DNA of 64,000 nt from Oceanobacter kriegii DSM 6294 (GCF_000422845.1 NZ_AUGV01000003.1:434001-498000), one strand, 5' to 3'; shown: positions 47,685-57,215, counted from the first letter of the stretch. The notes: generated by a model from the letters alone, not told the origin. Numbers and translations are program-made.

Positions 47685-49853
47685 ATGGATATTTCATTAC
47701 TCGTAGACCAATTGAACGACGCCCAGCGCAACGCCGTGGCGGCCAACTCACCCCATCAGCTGGTGCTTGCGGGGGCCGGTTCGGGCAAGACCCGGGTGCT
47801 GGTGCATCGCATCGCCTGGCTGTTGCAGGTAGAGCAGGTGTCGCCGTTTGCTGTGATGGCGGTGACCTTCACCAACAAGGCTGCCCGCGAGATGAAAGGG
47901 CGTCTGGAGCAATTGCTGGAAGTGCCTGCCAACGGCATGTGGGTAGGGACCTTTCACGGTCTGGCGCATCGACTGTTGAAGCATCACTGGCGCGAAGCCA
48001 AGCTGCCGCAGTATTTCCAGATTCTCGATAGCGATGACCAGCTGCGGCTGGTGAAGCGTTTGATGAAAGCCAATAACGTCGACGAGAGCCGTTATCCGCC
48101 GAAGCAGTTGCAGTGGTTTATCAACGAGCAAAAAGACGAAGGTCGCCGGGCCGCTCATGTACTGCCGTCGGCCGACCCGTTTGCCCGCACCCTGCGGGAT
48201 TTCTACTTCATCTACGAAGAACACTGTCAGCAAAACGGCATGGTCGATTTTGGCGAAATCCTGCTGCGAGCCCACGAACTGTGGCTGCAGAATCCCGACC
48301 TGTTGCAGCACTACCAGCAGCGCTTCAGCCACATTCTGGTGGACGAGTTTCAGGACACCAACAACATCCAGTACGCCTGGATTCGTAACCTCGCAGGCCA
48401 GTCGGTATCCGTCATGGCGGTGGGCGACGATGACCAGTCCATCTACGGCTGGCGGGGCGCCAATATTGGCAATATCCGCAACTTCCAGTCCGATTTCCCC
48501 GGTGCCGAGCTGATCAAGCTGGAACAGAATTACCGCTCAACGGCCAACATTCTGGCGGCAGCCAACGCCGTGATTCAGAACAACAGCGGCCGTTTGGGCA
48601 AAAACCTGATCACCGATGGTGAAGATGGCTCGCCGTTGCGTTTGTACCGTGCTTTTAACGAACAGGACGAAGCCCGCTACATCGCCGATCTGGTGGAAGA
48701 CTGGACCCGACAGGGTCGTCAGCGCACCGAAATGGCCATCCTGTATCGTTCCAATGCCCAGTCCCGCACCCTTGAAGAAGCCATGCTGCGAGCGGGTATT
48801 CCGTACCGTATTTACGGCGGTCAGCGATTCTACGAACGGCTTGAAATCAAGAACGCCATTGCCTACCTGCGGTTGCTGATGAACCGCGACGATGATGCCG
48901 CCATGGAACGCGTGATCAACGTGCCGTCGCGGGCGATTGGCGAGAAAACCCTCGACGTCCTGCGTTCGGTAGCGCGGGATCAGGGTTGTTCGTTGTGGCA
49001 AGCCTGCTCCATGGTGGTCCAGCAGGGCGCTTTGCCCAAACGCGCCAGTACCGCGGTGGACGGCTTTATGGAACTGGTTGATGAGCTGAGCGTTGGCATT
49101 GAAGAGCTGGAGCTGCACGAGATCGTCGACAACGTGATCCAGCAATCCGGTCTGATCGCTCACCATCAGAAAGAAAAAGGCGAGAAAGGTCAGGCCCGTA
49201 TCGAGAACCTCGAAGAGCTGGTCAACGCGGCCAAGCTGTTTGAGGGCGAAGACGAAGAGGTGCCACAGCTGGCGCAATTCCTCGACAGTGCAGCACTGGA
49301 TGCAGGCGAAGGCCAGGCCGAAGAATACGACGATGCGGTGCAGATGATGACCCTGCACTCAGCCAAGGGTCTGGAATTTCCACAGGTTGTGCTGGCGGGC
49401 ATGGAAGAAGGCCTGTTCCCGCACAAAATGTCGATGGATGACGGTGATGGCCTCGAAGAAGAGCGCCGTCTGGCCTACGTTGGCATCACCCGGGCGATGG
49501 AGCAGTTGGTGATGACCCATGCCGAAAGCCGTCGTCTGCACGGTCAGGAGAACTTCAGTACGCCGTCGCGCTTTATTCGCGAAGTGCCGTCCGAGCTGAT
49601 CGAGGAAGTACGACTGAAAAACAGCGTCACCCGGCCGGTCACGGCCCGTGACAGTCAGCCCCGTCGAGCCATGTTCACCAAGGGCGCAGACCTGCCCTTC
49701 GGGCTGGGTCAGCGGGTTTTTCATGAGATGTTCGGCGAAGGCACCGTGTTGCAGTTTGAAGGCCAGGGGCCAGGGCTGCGCGTGCAGGTGAATTTTGACG
49801 ATGCCGGCAGCAAATGGCTGGTGGTCAGCTTTGCCAAACTGACGGTGCTGTAA
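47685..49853 (+). CDS. uvrD: DNA helicase II (UvrD)
   Basis: 722-aa SF1A helicase acting in mismatch and nucleotide excision repair. Walker A AGAGSGKT at 29-36, Walker B ILVDEFQDTN, GDDDQSIYGWRGA, QNYRST, TLHSAKGLEFP and YVGITRA. The C-terminal extension ending in the RVFHEMFGEG and VNFDDAGSKWLVVSFAKL Tudor-like segment identifies UvrD rather than Rep. ATG 47685. Ended by a terminator at 49887. Confidence 0.96.
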   Translation: MDISLLVDQLNDAQRNAVAANSPHQLVLAGAGSGKTRVLVHRIAWLLQVEQVSPFAVMAVTFTNKAAREMKGRLEQLLEVPANGMWVGTFHGLAHRLLKHHWREAKLPQYFQILDSDDQLRLVKRLMKANNVDESRYPPKQLQWFINEQKDEGRRAAHVLPSADPFARTLRDFYFIYEEHCQQNGMVDFGEILLRAHELWLQNPDLLQHYQQRFSHILVDEFQDTNNIQYAWIRNLAGQSVSVMAVGDDDQSIYGWRGANIGNIRNFQSDFPGAELIKLEQNYRSTANILAAANAVIQNNSGRLGKNLITDGEDGSPLRLYRAFNEQDEARYIADLVEDWTRQGRQRTEMAILYRSNAQSRTLEEAMLRAGIPYRIYGGQRFYERLEIKNAIAYLRLLMNRDDDAAMERVINVPSRAIGEKTLDVLRSVARDQGCSLWQACSMVVQQGALPKRASTAVDGFMELVDELSVGIEELELHEIVDNVIQQSGLIAHHQKEKGEKGQARIENLEELVNAAKLFEGEDEEVPQLAQFLDSAALDAGEGQAEEYDDAVQMMTLHSAKGLEFPQVVLAGMEEGLFPHKMSMDDGDGLEEERRLAYVGITRAMEQLVMTHAESRRLHGQENFSTPSRFIREVPSELIEEVRLKNSVTRPVTARDSQPRRAMFTKGADLPFGLGQRVFHEMFGEGTVLQFEGQGPGLRVQVNFDDAGSKWLVVSFAKLTVL

Positions 49854-49886
49854 CACCTGCAGCAGACTGACAAGGGACCCAGGAAT

Positions 49887-49916
49887 ACCGACGCCTGTGC
49901 CGGCGTCGGTTTATTT
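49887..49916 (+). terminator. terminator after uvrD
   Basis: ACCGACGCC/GGCGTCGGT (49887-49895 with 49902-49910) followed by TTATTT. It overlaps the end of the convergent thioesterase gene by a few bases. Confidence 0.8.
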
Positions 49917-50330
49917 CGCCTTGGGTACCCGGCGAATGCGGCCGGTGTCGTCGATGGCAACGTACACAAACACAGCATCAACCACCTTGCGACGCTCATC
50001 TTCATTCGGATTCTGGGTCCAGACTTCAATGGCAATGCGAATGGACGATGAGCCGATATCCAACAGGCGAGTGTAAAAACACACGGCTGCACCGACCCGA
50101 ATGGGCGACATAAACACCACGGATTCGAGTGCCACGTTGGCAATGCGACCCTTGGCCACTCTGGCCGCAACGGTTTCGGCAGCGTGATCCATCTGTGCCA
50201 CCACCCAGCCACCGCTGATATCGCCATGCACATTGGTATCACCCCGGGTCGGGATCAGCCGCAGAGCCAGTTCGCCACTGGGAGACGGCACAGAGTCGTC
50301 CTTTGATACTGGTTTCATCGCCACACTCAT
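49911..50330 (-). CDS. acyl-CoA thioesterase, YciA-type hotdog
   Basis: 139-aa hotdog-fold protein. The family segment TNVHGDISGGWVVAQMDHA contains the helix residues and catalytic acid, followed by VALESVVFMSPIRVGAAVCFY. YciA-type enzymes hydrolyse a range of acyl-CoAs. Monocistronic; converges on uvrD. Confidence 0.9.
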   Translation of the reverse strand: MSVAMKPVSKDDSVPSPSGELALRLIPTRGDTNVHGDISGGWVVAQMDHAAETVAARVAKGRIANVALESVVFMSPIRVGAAVCFYTRLLDIGSSSIRIAIEVWTQNPNEDERRKVVDAVFVYVAIDDTGRIRRVPKAK

Positions 50331-50446
50331 TATTTGAAATTATTAGTGAGCAGTGTACTGCTTTTCGGTTCATCGCTACACCTGCTGACAGGGCTGTCTG
50401 CGCCTGCGAGTGAAAAAATCGAAAATTCTTCACGATTCCGTCTAGC

Positions 50447-50480
50447 CTGTAACTTTAATGTCACAAAACAGTAACAGTAT
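50447..50480 (+). promoter_or_regulatory. Pho box and promoter of pstS
   Basis: CTGTAAC-TTTA-ATGTCAC (50447-50464) is the two-repeat 7+4+7 PhoB site replacing the -35, with a candidate -10 CAGTAT 10 bases on (50475-50480). It lies about 110 bases before the pstS ATG. PhoB itself is encoded at 61185. Confidence 0.8.
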
Positions 50481-50572
50481 GGCGGCGGTCAGATTTGCAG
50501 AGCAGCCTTTGCAAAACAGGTGGTCTACCTGTGGTTGAGTGCAGGTCGTAATGTCGCAACGAAGGAAACATC

Positions 50573-51607
50573 ATGAAACGTACTATCGCAGCCGGTGCTC
50601 TGTTGCTGGCAACTGCTTTCAGCTCCTCTGCTTTTGCAGAGCGTAACTACATCAGCGTCGTCGGTTCTTCTACCGTTTACCCATTCTCCACTGTTGTGGC
50701 CGAGCGCTTTGGTAAGTCTACTGACTTCAAAACCCCAAAAGTTGAATCCACTGGATCCGGCGGCGGTCTGAAGCTGTTCTGTTCCGGTGTGGGTGATGCG
50801 ACTCCTGATATCACCAACGCTTCCCGTCAGATCAAGCAGTCTGAAATCGAGCTGTGTGCCAAAAACGGCGTAAAAGACATCGTTGAAGTAACCATCGGTT
50901 TCGACGGCATTGTGTTCGCTCACTCCAGCAAGGTTGATAACGTTGAACTGACCCGTAAGGACATCTTCCTGGCGCTGGCCAAGAACGTTCCTGCGACTGA
51001 CGGTTCCGACACCCTGATCGAAAACCCGTACAAGACCTGGAAAGACGTGAACCCGGCGCTGCCAAACACCCCAATCAAGGTTCTGGGTCCACCACCAACG
51101 TCCGGTACCCGTGATGCCTTCGTTGAACTGGCGATGGAAGGTGGCTGTAAGCAGTTCCCGTTCATCAAGGACATGAAGAAGTCCGACAAGAACAAGTACA
51201 AGGCCGTATGTCACGGTCTGCGTGAAGACGGCGCCTACGTTGAAGCTGGCGAAAACGACAACCTGATCGTTCAGAAGCTGGACGCCAGCCCTGAGTCCTT
51301 CGGTATCTTCGGTTACAGCTTCCTGGAGCAGAACGAAGACAAGGTTCAAGGTGCCATCGTTGACGGTGTGAAGCCAACTTTCGACAACATTGCTGAAGGT
51401 TCTTACCCAATCAGCCGTTCCCTGTTCTTCTACGTCAAGAAGGCTCACATCGGCGTGATTCCTGGCATTCAGGAGTACCTGGCCGAATTCACTTCCCCTC
51501 GCGCAATGGGCGAAGACGGTTATCTTGCTGACAAAGGCATGATTCCTATGCTTGAATCCGCCCGCAAGGAAGTAGAAGCAAACGTTAAGGCTCTGAAGAC
51601 CCTGTAA
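50573..51607 (+). CDS. pstS: phosphate ABC transporter, substrate-binding protein PstS
   Basis: 344 aa. Signal peptide of about 22 residues (MKRTIAAGALLLATAFSSSA then FA). The phosphate-binding segments SVVGSSTVYPFS near the mature start, ESTGSGGGLKLFC and PPPTSGTRDAFVELA are conserved. Periplasmic, high-affinity phosphate capture. AAGGAAA before ATG. First gene of pstSCAB-phoU; it is likely made in excess of the permease thanks to the stem-loops that follow. Confidence 0.96.
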   Translation: MKRTIAAGALLLATAFSSSAFAERNYISVVGSSTVYPFSTVVAERFGKSTDFKTPKVESTGSGGGLKLFCSGVGDATPDITNASRQIKQSEIELCAKNGVKDIVEVTIGFDGIVFAHSSKVDNVELTRKDIFLALAKNVPATDGSDTLIENPYKTWKDVNPALPNTPIKVLGPPPTSGTRDAFVELAMEGGCKQFPFIKDMKKSDKNKYKAVCHGLREDGAYVEAGENDNLIVQKLDASPESFGIFGYSFLEQNEDKVQGAIVDGVKPTFDNIAEGSYPISRSLFFYVKKAHIGVIPGIQEYLAEFTSPRAMGEDGYLADKGMIPMLESARKEVEANVKALKTL

Positions 51608-51618
51608 GTTTGTTGCTA

Positions 51619-51678
51619 CCATCAGCCCGGCCTGCCGGGTTGATGGACTACCTCCGATATAAATCCGGCTTAAGCCGG
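51619..51678 (+). terminator. two stem-loops between pstS and pstC
   Basis: CCATCAGCCCGG/CCGGGTTGATGG around CCTG (51619-51646) and CCGGCTTAAGCCGG (51665-51678). Neither has a long U tract. Stems at this position usually stabilise the binding-protein message or partly stop transcription, lowering permease output. Confidence 0.65.
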
Positions 51679-51706
51679 TAATTTCGTTTAATTTCAGGCC
51701 TGTCTC

Positions 51707-53080
51707 ATGACGTTCAGCTTCCTGCTCATCACCATCGCGATTCTATGCGTTATCGCATATCTGGTAGGCACCCGGCGCGCGAAGTCACTGGCTTCGGCCG
51801 ATACGCCACTTTCCTCCCTGCCAGGCCATTACGGTTCCCTGTTGTCCCTGTGGACCTGTTTGCCACCGCTGTTACTGATGCTCCTGTGGGGCATTATGGA
51901 CGAGCCGGTTATTGATCATTTGTTGGTTGCCCAACTGCCTCAGGCAGTGCAGGAGCAGGGCGGAACCAGTGTGCAACTGGCGCTGAGCAAGGTTCATAAC
52001 CTCGCTAACGGTGCCAACGTGGAAGCTGATGCATCACTGTCCCCTGCGATTCTGCACCTGGTTGAGTTGCAGTCGCGCAACGAACTGCTGAGTACGGGCG
52101 TGATTCTGGCGCTGGCGTTGGCGGGCTTTGCGCTGACCCTGCGTCGCCTGGTTCCGAGCCGTAACGCCCGAAATGAAATGGAAGGCATTATCCGTGGCAT
52201 GCTGTTCGCCAGCTCCGGTATTGCTGTACTGACCACCGTTGGCATCCTGGCCAGTGTGTTGTTCGAAGCCTGGATGTTCTTCGGCAAGGTCAGCCCGATC
52301 GAATTCCTGTTTGGCACCACCTGGTCACCACAGGTTGCCCTGCGAGCCGACCAGTCTGGCTCCTCCGGCAGTTTTGGTGCGGTACCTCTGTTCACCGGTA
52401 CCTTGCTGATTTCCTTTATTGCCATGCTGATCGCGGTGCCGATTGGTTTGATGTCGGCCATTTACCTGTCCGAATACGCCAGCCCGCGTGTGCGTAGCTT
52501 CGCCAAGCCAGCACTGGAAGTACTGGCCGGTATTCCAACCGTTGTGTACGGCTTCTTTGCCGCCCTGACGGTTGCTCCGATTCTGAAAGAGTTCGGCACC
52601 CACCTGGGTCTTACCGTTTCCTCTGAAAGCGCCCTTGCTGCTGGTCTGGTGATGGGTGTGATGATTATTCCGTTCGTATCGTCGCTGTCTGACGATGTGA
52701 TCAACGCGGTACCACAGTCCCTGCGTGACGGCAGTTATGGTTTGGGTGCGACCCGCAGCGAAACCGTACGTCAGGTGGTTCTGCCTGCGGCTCTGCCGGG
52801 TATTGTCGGCGCTGTGATGCTGGCGGTGTCCCGCGCCATTGGTGAAACCATGATTGTAGCCATGGCCGCTGGTCTGGCAGCCAACCTGACCGCTAACCCG
52901 CTGGAAAGCGTGACCACGGTGACGGTACAGATCGTGACCCTGCTGGTCGGTGACCAGGAATTCGACTCCGCCAAAACGTTGGCCGCGTTTGCACTGGGAC
53001 TGGTTCTGTTCCTGGTGACCCTGACGCTGAACTACGTTGCACTGAAAGTGGTACAGAAGTATCGGGAACAATATGACTAA
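51707..53080 (+). CDS. pstC: phosphate ABC transporter permease PstC
   Basis: 457 aa, longer than E. coli PstC (319) because of an N-terminal extension with additional helices (about residues 1-150). The C-terminal permease domain has the EAA-type loop RDGSYGLGATRSETVRQVVLP (in two parts) and IPTVVYGFFAAL. Forms the channel with PstA. Overlaps pstA by eight bases. Confidence 0.95.
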   Translation: MTFSFLLITIAILCVIAYLVGTRRAKSLASADTPLSSLPGHYGSLLSLWTCLPPLLLMLLWGIMDEPVIDHLLVAQLPQAVQEQGGTSVQLALSKVHNLANGANVEADASLSPAILHLVELQSRNELLSTGVILALALAGFALTLRRLVPSRNARNEMEGIIRGMLFASSGIAVLTTVGILASVLFEAWMFFGKVSPIEFLFGTTWSPQVALRADQSGSSGSFGAVPLFTGTLLISFIAMLIAVPIGLMSAIYLSEYASPRVRSFAKPALEVLAGIPTVVYGFFAALTVAPILKEFGTHLGLTVSSESALAAGLVMGVMIIPFVSSLSDDVINAVPQSLRDGSYGLGATRSETVRQVVLPAALPGIVGAVMLAVSRAIGETMIVAMAAGLAANLTANPLESVTTVTVQIVTLLVGDQEFDSAKTLAAFALGLVLFLVTLTLNYVALKVVQKYREQYD

Positions 53081-54350
53081 TCAAACCATGACAACTCGCG
53101 CCAAAGTTGAGCGCAGTATGGGACGCCGCCGCCGTGCGGAGTCCCGCTTCCGCACCTACGGTATGCTGTCTATCGCATTTGGTCTGCTGTGCCTGGTGGT
53201 GCTGTTTGGCAACATTCTGTCGAAAGGCACCTCGGCCTTCGCGCAGACCGTGCTGCACACCGAAGTTCACCTCGACAAGGACTACCTGGGTCTGACTCGT
53301 CAGTCGTCTGAAAAAGAGCTGATGAACGGTAACTACGAGGGACTGATCAAGCAGCAGCTGCGTGACGAAATGAACGTCACCAAGCGCAGTCAGCGTCGTG
53401 ACCTGTACAGCATGGTCAGCGTTGGCGCACACTGGCAATTGCAGGGGCTTGTACTCGACAACCCGGATCTGATTGGCGACACCATCAAGGTTGACCTGAT
53501 CATGGACGACGAAGTCGACCAGTGGTTCAAGCATGACTACCCACAGGGCATTCAGGGTCGCCTGAGCGATGTCCAGTACCAGTGGGCCATGCAGTGGGTC
53601 GAAGCCGGTCGTCTGGAAACCCGCTTCAACACCAGCTTCTTCACCAACGGTGATTCCCGTGAGCCAGAACTGGCCGGTGTGCATGGCGCCATCAAAGGCA
53701 CCTTGCTGACCTTGCTGGTGACTTTCCTGCTGTCGTTCCCGATTGGTGTGGCCGCTGCCATTTACCTGGAAGAGTTTGCACCGAAGAACCGCATCACCGA
53801 AATCGTTGAAATCAACATCAACAACCTCGCGGCGGTGCCGAGTATCACCTTTGGTCTGCTGGGTCTGGCGATCTTCATCAATATTTTTGGTGTTGCCCGT
53901 TCCACGCCGCTGGTGGGTGGTCTGGTACTGACCCTGATGACGTTGCCAACCATCATTATTTCCGGTCGTGCTGCCATCAAGGCGGTACCACCGTCGATTC
54001 GTGAAGCTGCCTTTGGTCTGGGTGCCTCGAAAATGCAGGTGGTGTTCCACCATGTACTGCCACTGGCACTGCCGGGCATGTTGACCGGTACCATCATTGG
54101 TATGGCGCAGGCTCTGGGTGAGACTGCACCGCTTTTGATGATTGGTATGATTGCCTTCGTGGTTGACGTACCGGGCTTCATTACCGACCCGGCGACGGTT
54201 CTGCCTGTTCAGATTTTCCTCTGGTCAGACAGCCCGGAAGCCGCCTTCACCGAACGTACATCAGGCGCCATCATTGTGCTGCTGGGCTTCCTGATCGCGA
54301 TGAATACAGTAGCCGTAATGCTGCGTCGCCGTCTTGAGCGTCGTTGGTAA
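53073..54350 (+). CDS. pstA: phosphate ABC transporter permease PstA
   Basis: 425 aa, also longer than the E. coli protein (296). After the first helix there is a periplasmic insert (about 60-190). The permease core carries REAAFGLGASKMQVVFHHVLP, the coupling loop, and ALGETAPLL. The extended PstC and PstA are typical of marine and Pseudomonas-type pst systems. Begins inside the end of pstC. Confidence 0.95.
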   Translation: MTNQTMTTRAKVERSMGRRRRAESRFRTYGMLSIAFGLLCLVVLFGNILSKGTSAFAQTVLHTEVHLDKDYLGLTRQSSEKELMNGNYEGLIKQQLRDEMNVTKRSQRRDLYSMVSVGAHWQLQGLVLDNPDLIGDTIKVDLIMDDEVDQWFKHDYPQGIQGRLSDVQYQWAMQWVEAGRLETRFNTSFFTNGDSREPELAGVHGAIKGTLLTLLVTFLLSFPIGVAAAIYLEEFAPKNRITEIVEININNLAAVPSITFGLLGLAIFINIFGVARSTPLVGGLVLTLMTLPTIIISGRAAIKAVPPSIREAAFGLGASKMQVVFHHVLPLALPGMLTGTIIGMAQALGETAPLLMIGMIAFVVDVPGFITDPATVLPVQIFLWSDSPEAAFTERTSGAIIVLLGFLIAMNTVAVMLRRRLERRW

Positions 54351-54371
54351 GTTTTTTCTCAGGATTTAGTT

Positions 54372-55175
54372 ATGAGCATCATTGAAAACCACAAAACCGA
54401 TGGCGAACCGTTCTGCGACAATCCCAAGCTGAAAGCACGTGACGTATGCGTGTTTTATGGGGAAAAACAGGCCATCTTCGACGTCAGTCTGGACATCGGC
54501 GCCAATGAAGTGATTGCATTGATCGGCCCTTCCGGTTGCGGCAAGTCGACTTTCCTGCGCTGCCTCAACCGCATGAATGACACCATTGATATCTGCAACA
54601 TCACTGGCGACATTCTGCTGGACGACGAAAATATCTATGCTCCAAAGGTGGATGTTGTACCTTTGCGCGCGCGGGTTGGCATGGTATTCCAGAAGCCAAA
54701 CCCGTTCCCGAAATCCATTTATGACAACATCGCCTACGGTCCACGCATCCACGGTCTGGTAAACCACCGTGACGAGCTGGACGAAGTGGTGGAGCGCAGC
54801 TTGCAGCGCGCTGGTCTGTGGAACGAGGTGAAAGATCGTCTGCACGCGCCGGGTACCGGCCTGTCAGGTGGTCAGCAGCAGCGTCTGTGTATCGCCCGTA
54901 CCATTGCGGTCGACCCGGAAGTGATCCTGATGGATGAACCGTGTTCCGCACTGGACCCGATTGCAACTGCTAAGATTGAAGAACTGATTGACGAACTGCG
55001 TGAGAACTACACGATTGCCATCGTAACGCACTCGATGCAGCAGGCAGCTCGTGTTTCCCAACGTACAGCCTACTTCCACCTGGGTCAGCTGATCGAAGTG
55101 AATCCGACCGACATGGTCTTCACCACGCCACAGCACGCCCTGACCGAAGCCTATATTACCGGCCGATTCGGCTAA
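54372..55175 (+). CDS. pstB: phosphate ABC transporter ATP-binding protein PstB
   Basis: 267 aa. Walker [10 protein letters not shown] near residue 57, Q-loop [18 protein letters not shown] signature LSGGQQQR, Walker [14 protein letters not shown] and switch histidine THSMQQ. Energises uptake and, with PhoU, signals phosphate sufficiency to PhoR. Lies 21 bases after pstA. Confidence 0.97.
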   Translation: MSIIENHKTDGEPFCDNPKLKARDVCVFYGEKQAIFDVSLDIGANEVIALIGPSGCGKSTFLRCLNRMNDTIDICNITGDILLDDENIYAPKVDVVPLRARVGMVFQKPNPFPKSIYDNIAYGPRIHGLVNHRDELDEVVERSLQRAGLWNEVKDRLHAPGTGLSGGQQQRLCIARTIAVDPEVILMDEPCSALDPIATAKIEELIDELRENYTIAIVTHSMQQAARVSQRTAYFHLGQLIEVNPTDMVFTTPQHALTEAYITGRFG

Positions 55176-55187
55176 AGGAGCATTTCA

Positions 55188-55943
55188 GTGCCTAACTCAG
55201 GTTCCTCCATGGAGATTGGTTTTAACCAACACATTTCAGGTCAGTTCAACGCTGACCTTGAAGCCATCCGCAGCCAGATGATGGAAATGGGCGGCCTGGT
55301 TGAACGTCAGGTTGCCAATGCCATCGAGGCCATCACGTCTGGCGATTCAACGCCTGCCGACGACATCATTCGTCGTGAAGACGAGGTGGATCAGATGGAA
55401 GTTGAGATTGACCGCGAATGCACCCAGATTCTGGTGCGCCGTCAGCCTGCAGCCTCCGACCTGCGTATGGTTCTGGCCGTATCCCGCGTGGTACGTGACC
55501 TTGAACGTATTGGTGACGAAGCCAGCAAAATTGCCGTACATGCTCGTGAAGTCGGTGGCAACGCCGCCAATGGCTTCTCCCAGCAGTCCATTCGTTACAT
55601 GGGTGCCGAGGTCTGCAAAATGATCTCTGGTGCGCTGAACGCCTTTGCCCGTTGTGACGTGCAAGGTGCTCTGGACGTGGTACGTAACGACAAGCTGGTT
55701 GACCAGCAGTACTCCGCTGCCCTGCGCGAGCTGATCACCTACATGATGGAAGATCCACGCTCCATCTCCCAGGCGATCAACATCCTCTGGATTCTGCGTG
55801 CGGTAGAACGTATTGGTGACCACGCCCGTAACATCTCCGAGCAGGTGATCTACGTGGTCAGTGGTGCAGACGTTCGTCACAGCTCCATCAGTGAGATGGA
55901 AGAGCGTGCCCAGCAGGACGAACAGGACCACAGCGGCGAATAA
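55188..55943 (+). CDS. phoU: phosphate signalling protein PhoU
   Basis: 251 aa, two three-helix bundles with the repeated metal-binding patterns EVDQMEVEID...C and RIGDEASKIA / RIGDHARNISE. Links Pst to the PhoR kinase and represses the Pho regulon when phosphate is ample. Start is GTG 55188, with AAAGGAG seven bases ahead. A weak AT-rich hairpin (AAAAAAC-TTCG-GTTTTT) follows the stop. Confidence 0.96.
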   Translation: MPNSGSSMEIGFNQHISGQFNADLEAIRSQMMEMGGLVERQVANAIEAITSGDSTPADDIIRREDEVDQMEVEIDRECTQILVRRQPAASDLRMVLAVSRVVRDLERIGDEASKIAVHAREVGGNAANGFSQQSIRYMGAEVCKMISGALNAFARCDVQGALDVVRNDKLVDQQYSAALRELITYMMEDPRSISQAINILWILRAVERIGDHARNISEQVIYVVSGADVRHSSISEMEERAQQDEQDHSGE

Positions 55944-55982
55944 AAAAACTTCGGTTTTTCAGAATATTACGAGATTTTTCTG

Positions 55983-56011
55983 TTGACGCAGTGAAATCTC
56001 ATCAGTAATAT
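55983..56011 (+). promoter_or_regulatory. promoter of tRNA-Thr
   Basis: TTGACG, exactly 17 bp, then TAATAT, followed by the GC-rich stretch CACGCCC typical of stringently controlled stable-RNA promoters. The -10 falls in the right arm of a larger inverted repeat (GAATATTAC...GTAATATTC) that begins just after phoU. Confidence 0.8.
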
Positions 56012-56024
56012 TCACGCCCACTTA

Positions 56025-56100
<76 letters not shown>

Positions 56101-56104
56101 TATT

Positions 56105-56135
56105 AAAAAACCCGCGTTTTACGCGGGTTTTTTTA
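56105..56135 (+). terminator. terminator after tRNA-Thr
   Basis: 12-bp stem AAAAAACCCGCG/CGCGGGTTTTTT with a 5-base loop and a long T run, five bases after the tRNA. Confidence 0.93.
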
Positions 56136-56212
56136 TGCCTGCTATTCTTCATTCTGAAACGGACGTTCGCCCTGAACGACCACTTATTGGCCACCGCCGT
56201 TGTGGAATCAGA

Positions 56213-56536
56213 ATGGATCTTCTTGTCAGTCTTTCGGGTTGGATCAGACCCTACAATCACGATATTGCGTTAGCACTGGTTGCCACTTTGCTGGTGGTCT
56301 TTGGCGATACGATTAACGGCATGGTACGGCGTGCGGTCAGGAAGCACTGGATGGTGGTTCGGGTGGCTGTCTTTATTGCGCTCTGTACGTTCGGCTACGG
56401 GGCGATCACTGTTTGGGTGGTGCCGTTGTTGGCAAGCTTACTGATGAGTGTGTCAGCGCAATACTACGGCGTTTCAGTCGTGGTGGCGTTTACAGCGCTG
56501 GGGTTGATGGCCGAGCGATTCCATCGCAAAAGCTGA
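56213..56536 (+). CDS. DUF3392 family membrane protein
   Basis: 107 aa with three membrane helices. The start LVSLSGWIRPYNHDIALALVAT and the mid-segment VFGDTINGMVRR and ALCTFGYGAITVWVVPLLA fit DUF3392, a family of unknown function seen in Pseudomonas and Oceanospirillales. ATG 56213 is preferred; the frame upstream to 56135 begins inside the tRNA terminator. Confidence 0.85.
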   Translation: MDLLVSLSGWIRPYNHDIALALVATLLVVFGDTINGMVRRAVRKHWMVVRVAVFIALCTFGYGAITVWVVPLLASLLMSVSAQYYGVSVVVAFTALGLMAERFHRKS

Positions 56537-56730
56537 ACCCGGGCATAACGTTCGGTGCTACATCACAAGACTACGGGCAAGACAAAGCGGCAAGACAACA
56601 CGGCCAAACACCATGGCAAGTGTGCGCGAGCTGAGCTTGGCTGAAGATATTGAGCGTGCGTGTTTTGGGGAATAAAAAAGAAGAGTAAAGCGTGCCTGAA
56701 CGGCGAGTGTAGAAGATCAGGTGTTAAATG

Positions 56731-57215
56731 GGCGGCAGTACATCCTGTACCGGCCGCCACAGCACCCTGGAACTTTCCATGATTCCACGATCATCCTTGC
56801 CACAATCCATCGTGTTGGTCATCCCTGCGCGAATCCATCGCTGATTGTCCCTTCACCGTCCTGGTAAGCATCCTGGCCAATCTTCCCTGCGCAAATCCTT
56901 GCGATGCCATCCCGGCATAATCATCCGTGTTCCATAACCTCATCCTGAGGCGTCCTGCTGTCCGTGCCCGATTCATCCTGAACCGTTGAGGTCGTCCAGA
57001 CCTTGTCCTGCTCTCCGTGCCGATTCATCCTGAATCGTTGAGGTCATCCAGACCTTATCCTGCTGTCCGTGCCCGATTCATCCTGAATCGTCGAGGTCAT
57101 CCAGACCTTGTCCTGCAAACACTCCGTGTTGAGATCCATCTCACTCATCCTGAGTAATGTCGTCCGTTACAACCAGATCAACGTCCTGCTGTCTGGTGAT
57201 CGTCCTGATCAAGTG
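56731..57215 (-). ncRNA. csrB: CsrB/RsmB-like small RNA that would sequester CsrA/RsmA
   Basis: No protein is encoded in 56537-57452. Read on the minus strand, about 480 bases contain roughly 35 GGA triplets, most as CAGGATG, CAGGACG, TGGATG or CGGA. Many lie in loops of short perfect hairpins: GATC-AGGAC-GATC (57198-57210), CCTC-AGGAT-GAGG (56938-56950), CGCAA-GGAT-TTGCG (56890-56903), GCGA-ATCCA-TCGC (56829-56841, plus-strand letters) and GTAC-AGGAT-GTAC (56738-56750). Three tandem 52-53-bp copies (56954-57111) each carry GGTC-TGGAT-GACC and GATTC-AGGAT-GAATC. This is the architecture of CsrB-family RNAs. Both ends are approximate; a stem GGCGGC/GCCGCC near 56731-56758 may close the 3' end, though no clear U tract follows. 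Confidence 0.85.

Noticed and set aside
56954..57111. Three near-identical 52-53-bp tandem copies suggesting a CRISPR array
   Set aside because: Copies abut with no unique spacers and no cas genes are present; each copy is a pair of GGA-loop hairpins, explained by the CsrB-like RNA.
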